Source of the DNA: Radicibacter daui
Lineage (GTDB): Bacteria; Pseudomonadota; Alphaproteobacteria; Radicibacterales; Radicibacteraceae
Length of the DNA stretch: 64,000 bases
Direction of reading: 5' to 3'
Assembly (NCBI GenBank): GCA_030657355.1
Contig: CP131056.1
Span: 124,001 to 188,000, forward strand
Below, one piece after another: positions 46,776 through 56,014 of this stretch. Under the pieces are notes generated by a model, which was not told the DNA's origin, did no database searches, and was given only the letters and a program-made list of their open reading frames with translations. Positions within the stretch are counted from its first letter, which is position 1. The number at the start of each line of letters is the position of its first letter. A program made the translations under genes and the position numbers.

Positions 46776-47837
46776 ATGAAGCAGAAGATTGCACTTATAA
46801 GTGGCGTAACGGGACAAGACGGTTCGTATCTGGCAGAGTTACTGCTTGCTAAAGGCTACATTGTCCACGGCATCAAACGCCGGGCCTCTTCCTTCAACAC
46901 CAGCCGCGTCGACCATCTCTATCAGGACCCGCATGGCGATGATGTGCGTTTCTTTATGCATTTCGGCGACCTGACGGACAGCACCAACCTCATCCGACTG
47001 GTGCAGGAAATTCAGCCTGACGAAATCTATAACCTTGCTGCCCAAAGCCATGTTCAGGTCAGCTTCGATACACCGGAATACACCGCCAACTCAGACGGCA
47101 TCGGCACCCTGCGCCTGCTTGAAGCCATGAAGATCCTGGGCCTGGAAAAGACCGCTCGCTTCTATCAGGCCTCAACATCCGAACTGTATGGCAAAGTTCA
47201 GGAAACGCCGCAAAGCGAGCGCACGCCCTTTTATCCACGCAGCCCCTACGCCGCAGCAAAGCTATATGCCTACTGGATCACGGTGAACTACCGCGAGGCT
47301 TACGGCATCCACGCCTCCAACGGCATTCTCTTCAACCATGAGAGCCCGCGGCGGGGCGAAACTTTCGTGACCCGCAAGATCACACGTGCGGCCACATCCA
47401 TTCATCTCGGTCTGCAAAGCTGCCTTTATCTTGGTAATCTTGATGCCAAACGCGACTGGGGACATGCACGCGACTATGTGGAGGGCATGTGGCGCATTGT
47501 CCAGCATCCCACCCCTGGTGACTACGTGCTGGCTACCGGAGAAACCCACTCCGTACGCCATTTTGTCGAGATAGCGTTCTCCAAATTGGGCCATGAGATC
47601 GAATGGGCTGGCACTGGGGTCGATGAAGTCGGCCGGGATCGTAAGACAGGTAATGTTATTGTTCGCATCGATCCTCGTTATTTCCGACCAACCGAAGTCG
47701 ATCTGCTCTTGGGCGATGCAACCAAAGCCCGAACCGAGTTAGGCTGGGCCCCGAAGACGAGCTTCGATGAACTCGTTACCGAAATGATCTCTGCGGACCT
47801 TGCTTACATCAAGGAAAACGGCATCCCGAATGGTTGA
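46776..47837 (+). CDS. gmd: GDP-mannose 4,6-dehydratase
   Basis: A 353-residue short-chain dehydrogenase/reductase that turns GDP-mannose into GDP-4-keto-6-deoxymannose. NAD(P) motif [12 protein letters not shown], then [23 protein letters not shown], the catalytic STSELYG and YAAAK, and [17 protein letters not shown] are all in place. The ATG at 46776 is fixed by the conserved N-terminus. fcl overlaps its end by eight bases, giving the two-step GDP-L-fucose pathway. Confidence 0.96.
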   Translation: MKQKIALISGVTGQDGSYLAELLLAKGYIVHGIKRRASSFNTSRVDHLYQDPHGDDVRFFMHFGDLTDSTNLIRLVQEIQPDEIYNLAAQSHVQVSFDTPEYTANSDGIGTLRLLEAMKILGLEKTARFYQASTSELYGKVQETPQSERTPFYPRSPYAAAKLYAYWITVNYREAYGIHASNGILFNHESPRRGETFVTRKITRAATSIHLGLQSCLYLGNLDAKRDWGHARDYVEGMWRIVQHPTPGDYVLATGETHSVRHFVEIAFSKLGHEIEWAGTGVDEVGRDRKTGNVIVRIDPRYFRPTEVDLLLGDATKARTELGWAPKTSFDELVTEMISADLAYIKENGIPNG

Positions 47838-48798
47838 CGCGGCCCAATCCGGTTACTCCCTTTCTGGCAAAAAGATCTGGGTTGCCGGCCATCGAGGTAT
47901 GGTCGGCAGCGCTATTGCCCGCAGGTTTTTAAAGGACGGCTATGAGGTGCTGACGGTAGCACGCTCCGAGGTTGACCTGTCGCGCCAGCAAGAGGTCGAA
48001 CAGTGGGTTGAAAGATCACAGCCGGATGTGGTGGTGGTTGCGGCAGCAAAGGTTGGTGGAATCCACGCCAACAACAGCCTGCCGGTCGACTTCCTCTACG
48101 ATAACCTGATGATTGAGGCGAATATCATCAACGCCGCCCATCAAGTCGGCGTCGAGAAACTTCTCTTCCTTGGCTCAAGCTGCATATATCCGCGTCTGGC
48201 CCCTCAGCCCATGGCGGAAGACATGCTACTCACAGGTCCGCTGGAGCCAACAAACCAGTGGTACGCGGTCGCCAAGATAGCAGGCATCAAGCTTTGCCAA
48301 GCTTATCGCCGCCAGTATGGCCGCGACTATATCTCTGCCATGCCTACCAATCTCTATGGGCCCGGAGACAATTTCGATCTGAGCGCCAGCCATGTACTGC
48401 CCGCTCTTCTGCGCAAGATTGAGCAAGCCAAGGCAGAGGATGCAAAAGAGGTCGAACTTTGGGGAACAGGGACGCCGCTGCGCGAGTTCCTTTATGTCGA
48501 TGATCTAGCGGACGCCTGCCTTTATCTCATTCGCCACTACAGTGCTGAAGAGCACATCAACGTCGGTACGGGCGAAGAAGTCTCCATTCGCGAGCTCGCA
48601 GAAACACTCGCCAAGGTTATTGGCTGGGATGGTCGCTTTGTATTCAACACGGACAAACCAGATGGCTCACCGCGCAAGCTTATGGATAGCTCGCGCCTCC
48701 ATGAGCTGGGCTGGAAGCATCGTACCTCCCTCGAAGCGGGCATCCGGCAAACGCTTGAATGGTACCGTGCCAACAAGACAGGCGGCGCGCGCCTTTAA
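47830..48798 (+). CDS. fcl: GDP-L-fucose synthase
   Basis: A 322-residue epimerase/reductase converting GDP-4-keto-6-deoxymannose to GDP-L-fucose. [10 protein letters not shown] is the nucleotide motif; [47 protein letters not shown] (Tyr-x3-Lys) and [12 protein letters not shown] are diagnostic. It starts inside gmd and its TAA shares bases with the stop of the convergent epimerase gene. Confidence 0.96.
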   Translation: MVDAAQSGYSLSGKKIWVAGHRGMVGSAIARRFLKDGYEVLTVARSEVDLSRQQEVEQWVERSQPDVVVVAAAKVGGIHANNSLPVDFLYDNLMIEANIINAAHQVGVEKLLFLGSSCIYPRLAPQPMAEDMLLTGPLEPTNQWYAVAKIAGIKLCQAYRRQYGRDYISAMPTNLYGPGDNFDLSASHVLPALLRKIEQAKAEDAKEVELWGTGTPLREFLYVDDLADACLYLIRHYSAEEHINVGTGEEVSIRELAETLAKVIGWDGRFVFNTDKPDGSPRKLMDSSRLHELGWKHRTSLEAGIRQTLEWYRANKTGGARL

Positions 48799-49787
48799 CT
48801 AGCTGGCAGATTACCGTGATACTGCCTGAACCATGCAACGAATCTGCGAATGCCTTCGGCAAGGTTCGTTTTGGGTTCAAAATCGAGATCCTGCCGGGAA
48901 CTTTCGATATCCGCATAGGTAGACGGCACATCCCCCGGCTGCATCGGCTTTAACTGGCGGATTGCGGGAAGGCCCAATTCGGCCTCAAGCGTATCAATCA
49001 GATCCGTCAGTTTTTCTGCACGATGATTGCCAAGGTTATAAACTCGGTGGGGCGGCTCGGTTTCGCTGCCGGCAGGCGGGCGATCAAGCGCCGCAATCAG
49101 TCCGGATACAATATCGTCGATATAGGTAAAGTCGCGCCACATTTCACCGTTATTGAAAACGTCGATCGGTTTCCCGGCCACAATGGCGCGCGTGAAAATA
49201 TAAAGCGCCATATCCGGACGCCCCCACGGCCCATAAACGGTAAAAAAGCGCAGGCCCGTCAATGGGGTGCGGTGAATATGGGCATAGCTATAGCTGATCA
49301 GCTCATCGGCTCGTTTGGTCGCAGCATAAAGCGAGACCGGCCTTTCGACTGGATCATCCACCGAGAACGGCTGCTTGGTGTTTCCGCCGTAAACCGATGA
49401 TGAGCTCGCATAAACCATATGCTTCAGCCGGGATTGCCGACGAGCCAACTCCAGCATCAACAGATGCCCTGTCAGATTGGCTTCAACATAGGCAAGTGGG
49501 TTGGTTAGCGAATAGCGTACCCCGGCTTGCGCTGCCAGATGCACGATGCCATCAAAATCTGGCTGCGTTGCAGCCAAATCTTCGACCTGTGCAGCGTCGG
49601 CAATATTCATACGGCGAAATTCGAAAGTCTTGTGCCGCTTCAGGCGCTCCAGGCGCGCCTTCTTTAAATCGACATCGTAATAATCATTGATATTGTCGAT
49701 ACCGACAACTTCATCACCACGTGCGATAAGAGCTTCCGCGGTATGATACCCGATGAAGCCGGCAGCACCGGTCACAAGCACCTTCAT
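48795..49787 (-). CDS. UDP-glucuronate 4-epimerase-type NAD-dependent epimerase
   Basis: A 330-residue SDR protein. VTGAAGFIGYHTAEALIARGDEV is the NAD motif and GIDNINDYYDVDLKKARLERL is characteristic of the CapI/LpsL UDP-glucuronate 4-epimerase group. HLAAQAGVRYSL, YASSSSVYGGN and YAATKRADELI (catalytic Tyr and Lys) follow. It should make UDP-galacturonate for a polysaccharide. It runs opposite to fcl with overlapping stop codons, and manC lies 77 bases upstream on the same strand. Confidence 0.92.
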   Translation of the reverse strand: MKVLVTGAAGFIGYHTAEALIARGDEVVGIDNINDYYDVDLKKARLERLKRHKTFEFRRMNIADAAQVEDLAATQPDFDGIVHLAAQAGVRYSLTNPLAYVEANLTGHLLMLELARRQSRLKHMVYASSSSVYGGNTKQPFSVDDPVERPVSLYAATKRADELISYSYAHIHRTPLTGLRFFTVYGPWGRPDMALYIFTRAIVAGKPIDVFNNGEMWRDFTYIDDIVSGLIAALDRPPAGSETEPPHRVYNLGNHRAEKLTDLIDTLEAELGLPAIRQLKPMQPGDVPSTYADIESSRQDLDFEPKTNLAEGIRRFVAWFRQYHGNLPAS

Positions 49788-49864
49788 GTCATAATTCCGT
49801 GGTGTCTAGTTCATAGACGAGGTGCCAACAATTTCGGCAGCAACCGTCACATGATGTGGCTGGA

Positions 49865-51301
49865 TCAGTTACGGGCATAGTCATCGGAAAGACGGACAAT
49901 ATCATCTTCACCAAGATAGCTGCCCGTCTGGACCTCAATGATGTCTAAGGGAATCTTGCCTGGATTGGCGATGCGATGAACGCTGCCAAGAGGGATATAG
50001 ATAGATTCATTCTCACGCACGATATGCTTTTCGTTATCGAGCGTAACCTCCGCCGTGCCCCGCACGACTACCCAATGCTCGGCGCGATGGAAATGTTTCT
50101 GCAAAGAGAGTTTCGCCCCCGGAGTAACCGTCAGACGCTTCACCTGGAAGCGCTCATCCAACTGCAGGGAATGGTAAGAGCCCCATGGGCGATAAACCTT
50201 CTTGTGCTCGTTGATTTCGGTGCGACCGTTTTTTTTCAGGCGATCAACAATCAGTTTGACGTCCTGCGCGTGCTCACGGGTCGTCACCAGAACCGCGTCT
50301 TCCGTAGTGATTACAACCGCACCATCCAACCCGAGTATCGCCGTCAGGTGATCGGGAGAATGAACAAAGCTGTTCCGCGAATTTATCGCCACCGCATCGC
50401 CCGCCAGCGTATTTCCGTCCTTATCTTTTGGTAGCACGTCGGCGAGCGCTGACCATGAACCGACATCAGACCACTGCAGTTCCACCGGAACGACAATCGC
50501 TTTATCCGTCTTTTCAGCCAGAGCGTAGTCAAGGGAAATGTCCGGCGACTGGGCAAAGGCGTCTTCGTCAAGTCGGATGAAATCCAGGTCATCATGCCGG
50601 TTTTCCCAGCTCGTCTTGCAGGCAGCAATCACACGCGGCGCATGCCGTTCTAGTTCCGAAATGAGTGTCCTGGCTGCCACCATATAGATGCCGGCGTTCC
50701 AGAAATACCCCCCGCGGGAGAGATACTGGGCCGCGGTTTGTGCGTCAGGCTTCTCGACAAACCGTTCCACATCGAAGACGCCCCTTTGCCCCTCGAGTTC
50801 TAGCCCGGCCTTGATATAACCGTAGCCAGTTTCAGCCCCACGAGGCGAGATACCGAACACAGCCACAGCGCCAGCCTGCACGGCAGGGCGAGCCGCCTCG
50901 ATGGCCTGCCGCAACGGTTCGGCGTCGGCGACCCAATGGTCTGCGGGCAAGACGAGCAGAATACCGGATGCATCGTCCTCGACGATACTGAGAGCGGCCA
51001 GCACAGCGGCCGGGGCGGTATTACGCCCGACCGGTTCAAGAATGATGCGCGCCTCACAACCAAGAGCACGGCACTGTTCTGCAATAAGAAAGCGGTGCTC
51101 ATTGTTGGCAATCACGGTCAGACGGCTGTCATTGCCCGTAACTGCCCGAGCGCGTTCCACCGTGTCTTGAAGAAGACTGTTGCTGCCGGTCAGCGGTAGC
51201 AATTGTTTCGGATATATCTTCCGTGAAACAGGCCAAAGCCGCGTCCCGCTACCGCCTGACAGAATGATCGGAAAGACGTTCGCTGGAGAAATATCCGGCA
51301 T
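49865..51301 (-). CDS. manC: Mannose-1-phosphate guanylyltransferase/mannose-6-phosphate isomerase
   Basis: A 478-residue bifunctional type II enzyme. The nucleotidyltransferase half has FPIILSGGSGTRLWPVSR, YPKQLLPL, ADHWVAD and FVEKPD; the cupin-type isomerase half has YRPWGSYHSL, VKRLTVTPGAKLSLQKHFHRAEHWVVVRGTAEVT and SIYIPLGSVHRIANPG. It supplies GDP-mannose for gmd. The ATG at 51301 fits the family N-terminus; earlier in-frame codons do not. No phosphomannomutase gene is near. Confidence 0.95.
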   Translation of the reverse strand: MPDISPANVFPIILSGGSGTRLWPVSRKIYPKQLLPLTGSNSLLQDTVERARAVTGNDSRLTVIANNEHRFLIAEQCRALGCEARIILEPVGRNTAPAAVLAALSIVEDDASGILLVLPADHWVADAEPLRQAIEAARPAVQAGAVAVFGISPRGAETGYGYIKAGLELEGQRGVFDVERFVEKPDAQTAAQYLSRGGYFWNAGIYMVAARTLISELERHAPRVIAACKTSWENRHDDLDFIRLDEDAFAQSPDISLDYALAEKTDKAIVVPVELQWSDVGSWSALADVLPKDKDGNTLAGDAVAINSRNSFVHSPDHLTAILGLDGAVVITTEDAVLVTTREHAQDVKLIVDRLKKNGRTEINEHKKVYRPWGSYHSLQLDERFQVKRLTVTPGAKLSLQKHFHRAEHWVVVRGTAEVTLDNEKHIVRENESIYIPLGSVHRIANPGKIPLDIIEVQTGSYLGEDDIVRLSDDYARN

Positions 51302-51446
51302 AAAAGTTTCTTTCTGTATCAAGCGGTTTAGGGGCTTAGACGTCATGTCTGGCAGGGAAATATAGCGACATCGCGTCGCCTGCTTCAATTCCCGAACCGT
51401 ACCGTTGGCCTCGTCAGGCTTTTATCTGAGGTGGAAACCCGACCAA

Positions 51447-51461
51447 ACGTTCTGCGAACGT
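51447..51461. promoter_or_regulatory. Palindrome upstream of yifB/comM, possible operator
   Basis: ACGTTC-TGC-GAACGT is a perfect inverted repeat located about 27 bases before a TATAAA box (51488-51493), in the position of a regulator site overlapping the -35 region. The direct-repeat alphaproteobacterial LexA box (GTTC-N7-GTTC) is not matched. Confidence 0.45.
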
Positions 51462-51538
51462 CTAAATCCGCATGGAAAATCAACCTTTATAAAATAGCGA
51501 ATGACATTAACTTGTTCTCTTAATTTTGGAGGCAAGAC

Positions 51539-53065
51539 ATGACCGCGCGCATAGGCACTGTAGCGTTTCAGGGTATTGATACCCTTGCCATTGATGTGCA
51601 GGTCCAGCTGACAAATGGACTGCCCGCCTTCACAATTGTGGGTCTGCCCGACAAGGCGGTTGCAGAAAGCCGCGAGCGGGTGCGCGGCGCCCTCCACGGT
51701 TTGGGGCTGTCGTTGCCAGCCAAGCGCATCACCGTCAACCTGGCGCCGGCCGACGTCGTGAAAGAGGGCAGCCATTTCGATCTTCCCATCGCACTGTCCC
51801 TGTTGGTCGCCATGGAGATTCTGCCAGCCGAGGAACTTTGCCTTTATCTGGCACTCGGTGAACTCTCCCTGGACGGTGCGATAACCGCCGTTGCCGGCGT
51901 GCTGCCTGCCGCGCTCAATGCGGCGAGCCGTGACCTCGGGCTGATCTGCCCGGCGGCTTGCGGGGGCGAAGCGGCCTGGGCAGCAACGGAAACTGGCAGG
52001 CTCGCCGTGCTTGCACCGCCTCACCTGCTTGCGCTGGTCAACCATTTCAAGGGTAGCCAGATACTGTCTCCGCCCGAGCCGCGCATTGCCGACGATGCGG
52101 CGATTTTGCCGGACATGCGAGATATCAAAGGACAGGAAAGCGCCAAGCGCGCAGTCGAGGTAGCCGCCGCGGGAGGCCATAATCTCTTGATGGCAGGCCC
52201 CCCAGGCTCGGGAAAATCCATGTTAGCCCAGCGCCTTCCCGGGCTTCTGCCGCCTCTGGATGCCTCCGAAGCCCTGGAAATCACCATGGTGCATTCGGTG
52301 GCCGGTCAGTTACCTGGCGGCGGGCTGATGCGCCGGCGTCCGTACCGGGATCCGCATCATTCGGCCTCCCTGCCAGCTCTCGTTGGTGGAGGAGCAAGAG
52401 CAAAGCCCGGAGAAATTTCACTAGCCCATAACGGAGTGCTCTTTCTCGACGAATTGCCGGAATTCAATCGCCAGACCCTGGAGGCGCTGCGTCAGCCCCT
52501 GGAAAGCGGTAGAGCGGTGGTGGCTCGGGCAAATCATCATGTGACTTACCCTGCCCGCTTCCAGTTGATCGCCGCGATGAACCCCTGTCGTTGCGGTCAT
52601 CTGGACGATCCCGCGATTGCCTGCGGCCGTGCACCGCGCTGTGCTGCCGACTATCAGTCGCGTCTATCCGGCCCCCTGCTGGATCGCATCGACCTGCACA
52701 TCGATGTCCCGGCTGTCAGGGCAACCGATCTTTCCCTGCCGCCCGCCACAGAAGGCAGCGCAGAAATCAAGGTCCGCGTCTGCGAAGCCCGGGCCCGGCA
52801 AGCGGCACGTTATCGCAACATTACCGGCGTTCGCCTCAATGCCCATGCCGATGGAGAATTGCTGATGCAGGTTGCCGCCCCGGAACCGGCGGGAAAAGCC
52901 CTGCTCGACAAGGCTGCAGAACAGATGCGCCTCTCCGCCCGTGGTTATCATCGTATCCTTCGGGTTGCCCGCACTCTTGCCGACCTCGAAGGCGCCCCCG
53001 CCGTCTCCCGCCCCCATATCGCTGAAGCGCTCGGGTACAGGCGGGCATTTCCGGGCACGGGATAA
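51539..53065 (+). CDS. comM: YifB/ComM family AAA+ Mg-chelatase-like ATPase
   Basis: A 508-residue protein with an N-terminal Lon-protease-like fold (VDVQVQLTNGLPAFTIVGLPDKAVAESRERVR), a central AAA+ domain (Walker A AGPPGSGKSML; NGVLFLDELPEF as Walker B; AMNPCRCGHLDDP zinc-like insert) and a C-terminal chelatase-like domain. ComM relatives are branch-migration helicases used in natural transformation. GGAGG lies before the ATG. It is divergent from manC and follows gshB in related genomes. Confidence 0.93.
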   Translation: MTARIGTVAFQGIDTLAIDVQVQLTNGLPAFTIVGLPDKAVAESRERVRGALHGLGLSLPAKRITVNLAPADVVKEGSHFDLPIALSLLVAMEILPAEELCLYLALGELSLDGAITAVAGVLPAALNAASRDLGLICPAACGGEAAWAATETGRLAVLAPPHLLALVNHFKGSQILSPPEPRIADDAAILPDMRDIKGQESAKRAVEVAAAGGHNLLMAGPPGSGKSMLAQRLPGLLPPLDASEALEITMVHSVAGQLPGGGLMRRRPYRDPHHSASLPALVGGGARAKPGEISLAHNGVLFLDELPEFNRQTLEALRQPLESGRAVVARANHHVTYPARFQLIAAMNPCRCGHLDDPAIACGRAPRCAADYQSRLSGPLLDRIDLHIDVPAVRATDLSLPPATEGSAEIKVRVCEARARQAARYRNITGVRLNAHADGELLMQVAAPEPAGKALLDKAAEQMRLSARGYHRILRVARTLADLEGAPAVSRPHIAEALGYRRAFPGTG

Positions 53066-53251
53066 CAGGCCAGATCTACGGCACGCTCAGTCTGGCGCAG
53101 CGTCATGAAGTCGACAGCAAAACGGGCGCCTGCCCTGCACAGCAACGAACTTGCTGCCTGCCTCTTGCTGGAGTAGCTAGAAGCGCCCTCCTCTGCAAAA
53201 GCGCCAAATCGCCTGAAGGCTTTTTGAGCGATAAAGAAACTGACCGAGATA

Positions 53252-54748
53252 ATGTCCAAAAAAGCCGGCAATTTCATAAATATGTATTATTTACTATTTA
53301 TTCTTGTCGCAGCCTGCATATCGCTGCCAAGACATCCTCTCTTCAGCGATAATCAAAATACAAAGCTTCTCTATGGCCTGGCGAAAGCTTCTTACGGGAA
53401 CTTGCGTCACGACTGGCTGCTTAAAATTACCAATACACTTCCCTTTTTCGACGCGCTCGTTTTTGCCGTTCATCAGTTCCTTTGGGATGGCATTTTTTCT
53501 GCCCTTTATATCGCCTGTGGCCTTCTGCTCGTTTATGCCGGGCTCAAATTCTCCAGCATCCAGGAAGACAGGGCAGCAGCGCCGCTTTACAGCCTGACAG
53601 TAGGAATGTGGCTGGTCGCCCTGTTCGCGAACAACGCGACCGGGCGTTTGTTTGAGGGCGTTGCACACCAATATATTCTAGGCCACGTTTTCGAGCCGTC
53701 GAACTTCGGCGTGCTCACACTGTTTGCGGTTTTTCTGTTCTGCGCCCGCAAGCCAGGCTGGAGCGTTACCCTCATGGTAATCGCCGCCTGGATACACAAC
53801 GCCTACATTGCCCCCGGCCTGATGCTGATGCTGGGAATGCTCATCGCCCGCTGGCGTTTTGGCGGCGGGCAGGCGCCATTCCCTCTATTCACCCTGCTTG
53901 GCGGCATCGGCGGCTGCCTCTGCGCGCCCCTGTTTTCCTATAGCCTGTTGGCTCCTATCGATCCGCAGGCCCAGCTCGAAGCCTTCCGCATCATCACAAC
54001 GGAACGTATCCCCGAGCATTCATTGCCAGAGATCTGGTTTGGTGCCGACGCTGCCTTCAAGGCGATTGCAGTCGCCGCCGCCGTATGGCTCCTGCGACGA
54101 CATCCGCTTGGCTGGATTTTGGGGTTTGTGGAAGTCCTGATCGTATTGGCATCGCTCTGGGTCTGGATCATGAGAGACTTCGAACTTGCGTTCGCTGCCC
54201 CTTGGCGGGCCAGTGTAATCATCGTGCCGATAGCGAACGCCGTGCTGATCGGAAAGGCCTTCCAATGGCTCTCGCACAAGGCTGAACAAAACGGCCGCTA
54301 CCAGAAGGCTCAACTGGGGCTCGTGGTAGTGGCTGTTGTCGCGACGGGCATCTTTGCCGTCTCGAATTATCACAAGCTGGAAAAACGCGCCCAGCACCCG
54401 GCCTACTATGCCTGGGTCCAGGAGCATGCCCAGCCGAAGGATGTTTTTCTGAACGACCCGAACGACAGTAATTTCCGGCTGGCAACCGGACAGCCGCAAT
54501 ATATCAGCTGGAAAACGCACCCCTATCGCGGGCAGGAAGTTCTGGAATGGTCAGCGCGTGTGGCAAAAGCCCGCGCTGCCACGGGCAAGAAAGCCCCCTC
54601 CTGCCAGAATCTCGATGCTCTTGCTGGCGAGGCTGTCACGCATCTTGTGAGGCCCGCTACAAGCGAAAGTATTTACTGCCCGGACTGGAAGCAGGCCTAT
54701 GCCGATAAGGGAGTCGTGATCTACCAGCATCAACCGGCCGGCAACTGA
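53252..54748 (+). CDS. Polytopic membrane protein, possibly GT-C-like, unrecognised
   Basis: A 498-residue protein with about ten to eleven helices and a C-terminal soluble region of about 120 residues (HPAYYAWVQEHAQPKDVFLNDPND onward). The layout, many helices plus a periplasmic tail that follows an AYYAWVQEHxxxxxVFL block, recalls GT-C-fold sugar transferases and DUF6798-like proteins, but I cannot assign a family firmly. Its first 150 bases are clearly AT-richer than the surroundings. It follows yifB by about 190 bases and may belong functionally with the nearby polysaccharide genes. The start codon is uncertain. Confidence 0.7.
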   Translation: MSKKAGNFINMYYLLFILVAACISLPRHPLFSDNQNTKLLYGLAKASYGNLRHDWLLKITNTLPFFDALVFAVHQFLWDGIFSALYIACGLLLVYAGLKFSSIQEDRAAAPLYSLTVGMWLVALFANNATGRLFEGVAHQYILGHVFEPSNFGVLTLFAVFLFCARKPGWSVTLMVIAAWIHNAYIAPGLMLMLGMLIARWRFGGGQAPFPLFTLLGGIGGCLCAPLFSYSLLAPIDPQAQLEAFRIITTERIPEHSLPEIWFGADAAFKAIAVAAAVWLLRRHPLGWILGFVEVLIVLASLWVWIMRDFELAFAAPWRASVIIVPIANAVLIGKAFQWLSHKAEQNGRYQKAQLGLVVVAVVATGIFAVSNYHKLEKRAQHPAYYAWVQEHAQPKDVFLNDPNDSNFRLATGQPQYISWKTHPYRGQEVLEWSARVAKARAATGKKAPSCQNLDALAGEAVTHLVRPATSESIYCPDWKQAYADKGVVIYQHQPAGN

Positions 54749-54827
54749 GAGAAAGCTCCCGCGAACCTGCTTGGTTCTCTGCACGCAGCCGTGCTCTTAT
54801 CCCCCGCGATTGCAGGAGAATCCTTTC

Positions 54828-56000
54828 ATGTCCGACAGTTTTGCCGCCACCTTCAAGACCGGCCCCATTTCCCAGCTCTTGACGCCATGCCTGCTGCTTG
54901 ACGAGATCAAGCTACGCCGGAATCTCGACAGGCTGGACGAGCGCCTTGCCGGTCTGGGGGTGACGCTGCGCCCGCATCTCAAGACGGCCAAGAGCGTGGA
55001 TGTGGCCCGCCTGGCTGTGCCGCACCGCAAGGCGCCGGCCACCGTCTCCACCTTGATGGAAGCGGAATATTTCGCGGCCGAGGGCATGCATGACCTGCTC
55101 TATGCTGTCGGCATCGCGCCGGCCAAGCTGGACCGGGTCGGCGCCATCCGCCGGCGCTACAAGGCTGCGCTTTCCATTATTCTGGACAGTGTTGAACAGG
55201 CTGAGGCTGTCACCGAATGGTGCAGACGCAGCGGCGACAAGCTGCCGGTCTTCATCGAGATTGACTGTGATGGCCACCGTTCCGGCGTGCAGCCCGGCGA
55301 GACGGAACGCCTTGTTGCCATCGGCCGTATCCTGCATGAGGGCGGCGCCATCCTGCGCGGGGTCATGACCCATGCCGGTGAAAGCTACAATCTGAACGAC
55401 CCGAAGGCACTGACCGCTGCGGCGGAAACGGAGCGCGCCGGGGCTGTCAGTGCAGCAGAGGCTCTGCGCGCTGCGGGTCTGCCCTGCCCCGTCGTCAGTG
55501 TCGGCTCCACACCCACCGCCCATTTCGCCCGAAACCTCGAGGGCGTCACCGAAGTGCGCGCCGGCGTCTATATGTTCAGCGACCTTGTGCAGGCTGGCAT
55601 CGGCGTTTGCGGCGTAGAAGATATCGCTCTTTCCGTTCTCGCAACGGTTATCGGCCATCAAAGGAGCAAGGGTTGGATTATTGTCGATGCCGGCTGGATG
55701 GCGATGTCGCGCGACCGCGGTACGGCGAGCCAGACGGTGGATCAGGGTTACGGCGTGGTGTGCGACCTTGCTGGCACCCCATATCCCGATCTCATCATGC
55801 CCGGCGCCAACCAGGAACATGGCGTCCTCGCCCTGCGGCCCGGCAGCAACGCCGCCCTGCCTGACCTTAAACTGGGCGACAAGGTGCGCATCCTGCCCAA
55901 CCACGCCTGCGCCACCGGCGCCCAGCATGACCGCTACCACGTTGTCCACGGTGCGGAGGCAGACGTAAAAGCCATCTGGCCGCGCATCAACGGCTGGTAA
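54828..56000 (+). CDS. D-threonine aldolase/DSD1 family PLP-dependent enzyme
   Basis: A 390-residue fold-type III PLP enzyme. The N-terminus [18 protein letters not shown] leads to RPHLKTAKS, with the PLP lysine in the (R)PHxKT motif; the C-terminal metal site is [19 protein letters not shown] (HxC). The family includes D-threonine aldolase, D-serine and 3-hydroxy-D-aspartate dehydratases; the reaction here is not decided by sequence. AGGAG precedes the ATG at 54828. It is 14 bases from the aconitase X gene, so the three form one operon. Confidence 0.88.
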   Translation: MSDSFAATFKTGPISQLLTPCLLLDEIKLRRNLDRLDERLAGLGVTLRPHLKTAKSVDVARLAVPHRKAPATVSTLMEAEYFAAEGMHDLLYAVGIAPAKLDRVGAIRRRYKAALSIILDSVEQAEAVTEWCRRSGDKLPVFIEIDCDGHRSGVQPGETERLVAIGRILHEGGAILRGVMTHAGESYNLNDPKALTAAAETERAGAVSAAEALRAAGLPCPVVSVGSTPTAHFARNLEGVTEVRAGVYMFSDLVQAGIGVCGVEDIALSVLATVIGHQRSKGWIIVDAGWMAMSRDRGTASQTVDQGYGVVCDLAGTPYPDLIMPGANQEHGVLALRPGSNAALPDLKLGDKVRILPNHACATGAQHDRYHVVHGAEADVKAIWPRINGW

Positions 56001-56014
56001 GACACAGACAGAAG

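Larger units (their letters stand above)
44240..51301. other. Lower-GC nucleotide-sugar/polysaccharide gene island
   Basis: Six genes of mixed orientation (tviB-like, glycosyltransferase, gmd, fcl, UDP-glucuronate 4-epimerase, manC) lie between gshB and yifB. By eye the DNA from about 45.9 kb to 51.5 kb is more AT-rich than the flanks, with less GC-biased third positions. No integrase, transposase or flanking repeat was found. Polymerase, flippase and export genes are absent, so it is a partial locus. Confidence 0.65.

Noticed and set aside
51447-51461. Possible LexA (SOS) box before yifB
   Set aside because: The half-sites are inverted with three bases between, whereas the alphaproteobacterial LexA box is a direct repeat with seven bases between.
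44225-51538. Mobile element ends (terminal repeats, integrase, transposase) around the polysaccharide genes
   Set aside because: None were seen; horizontal transfer is argued only from composition and synteny.
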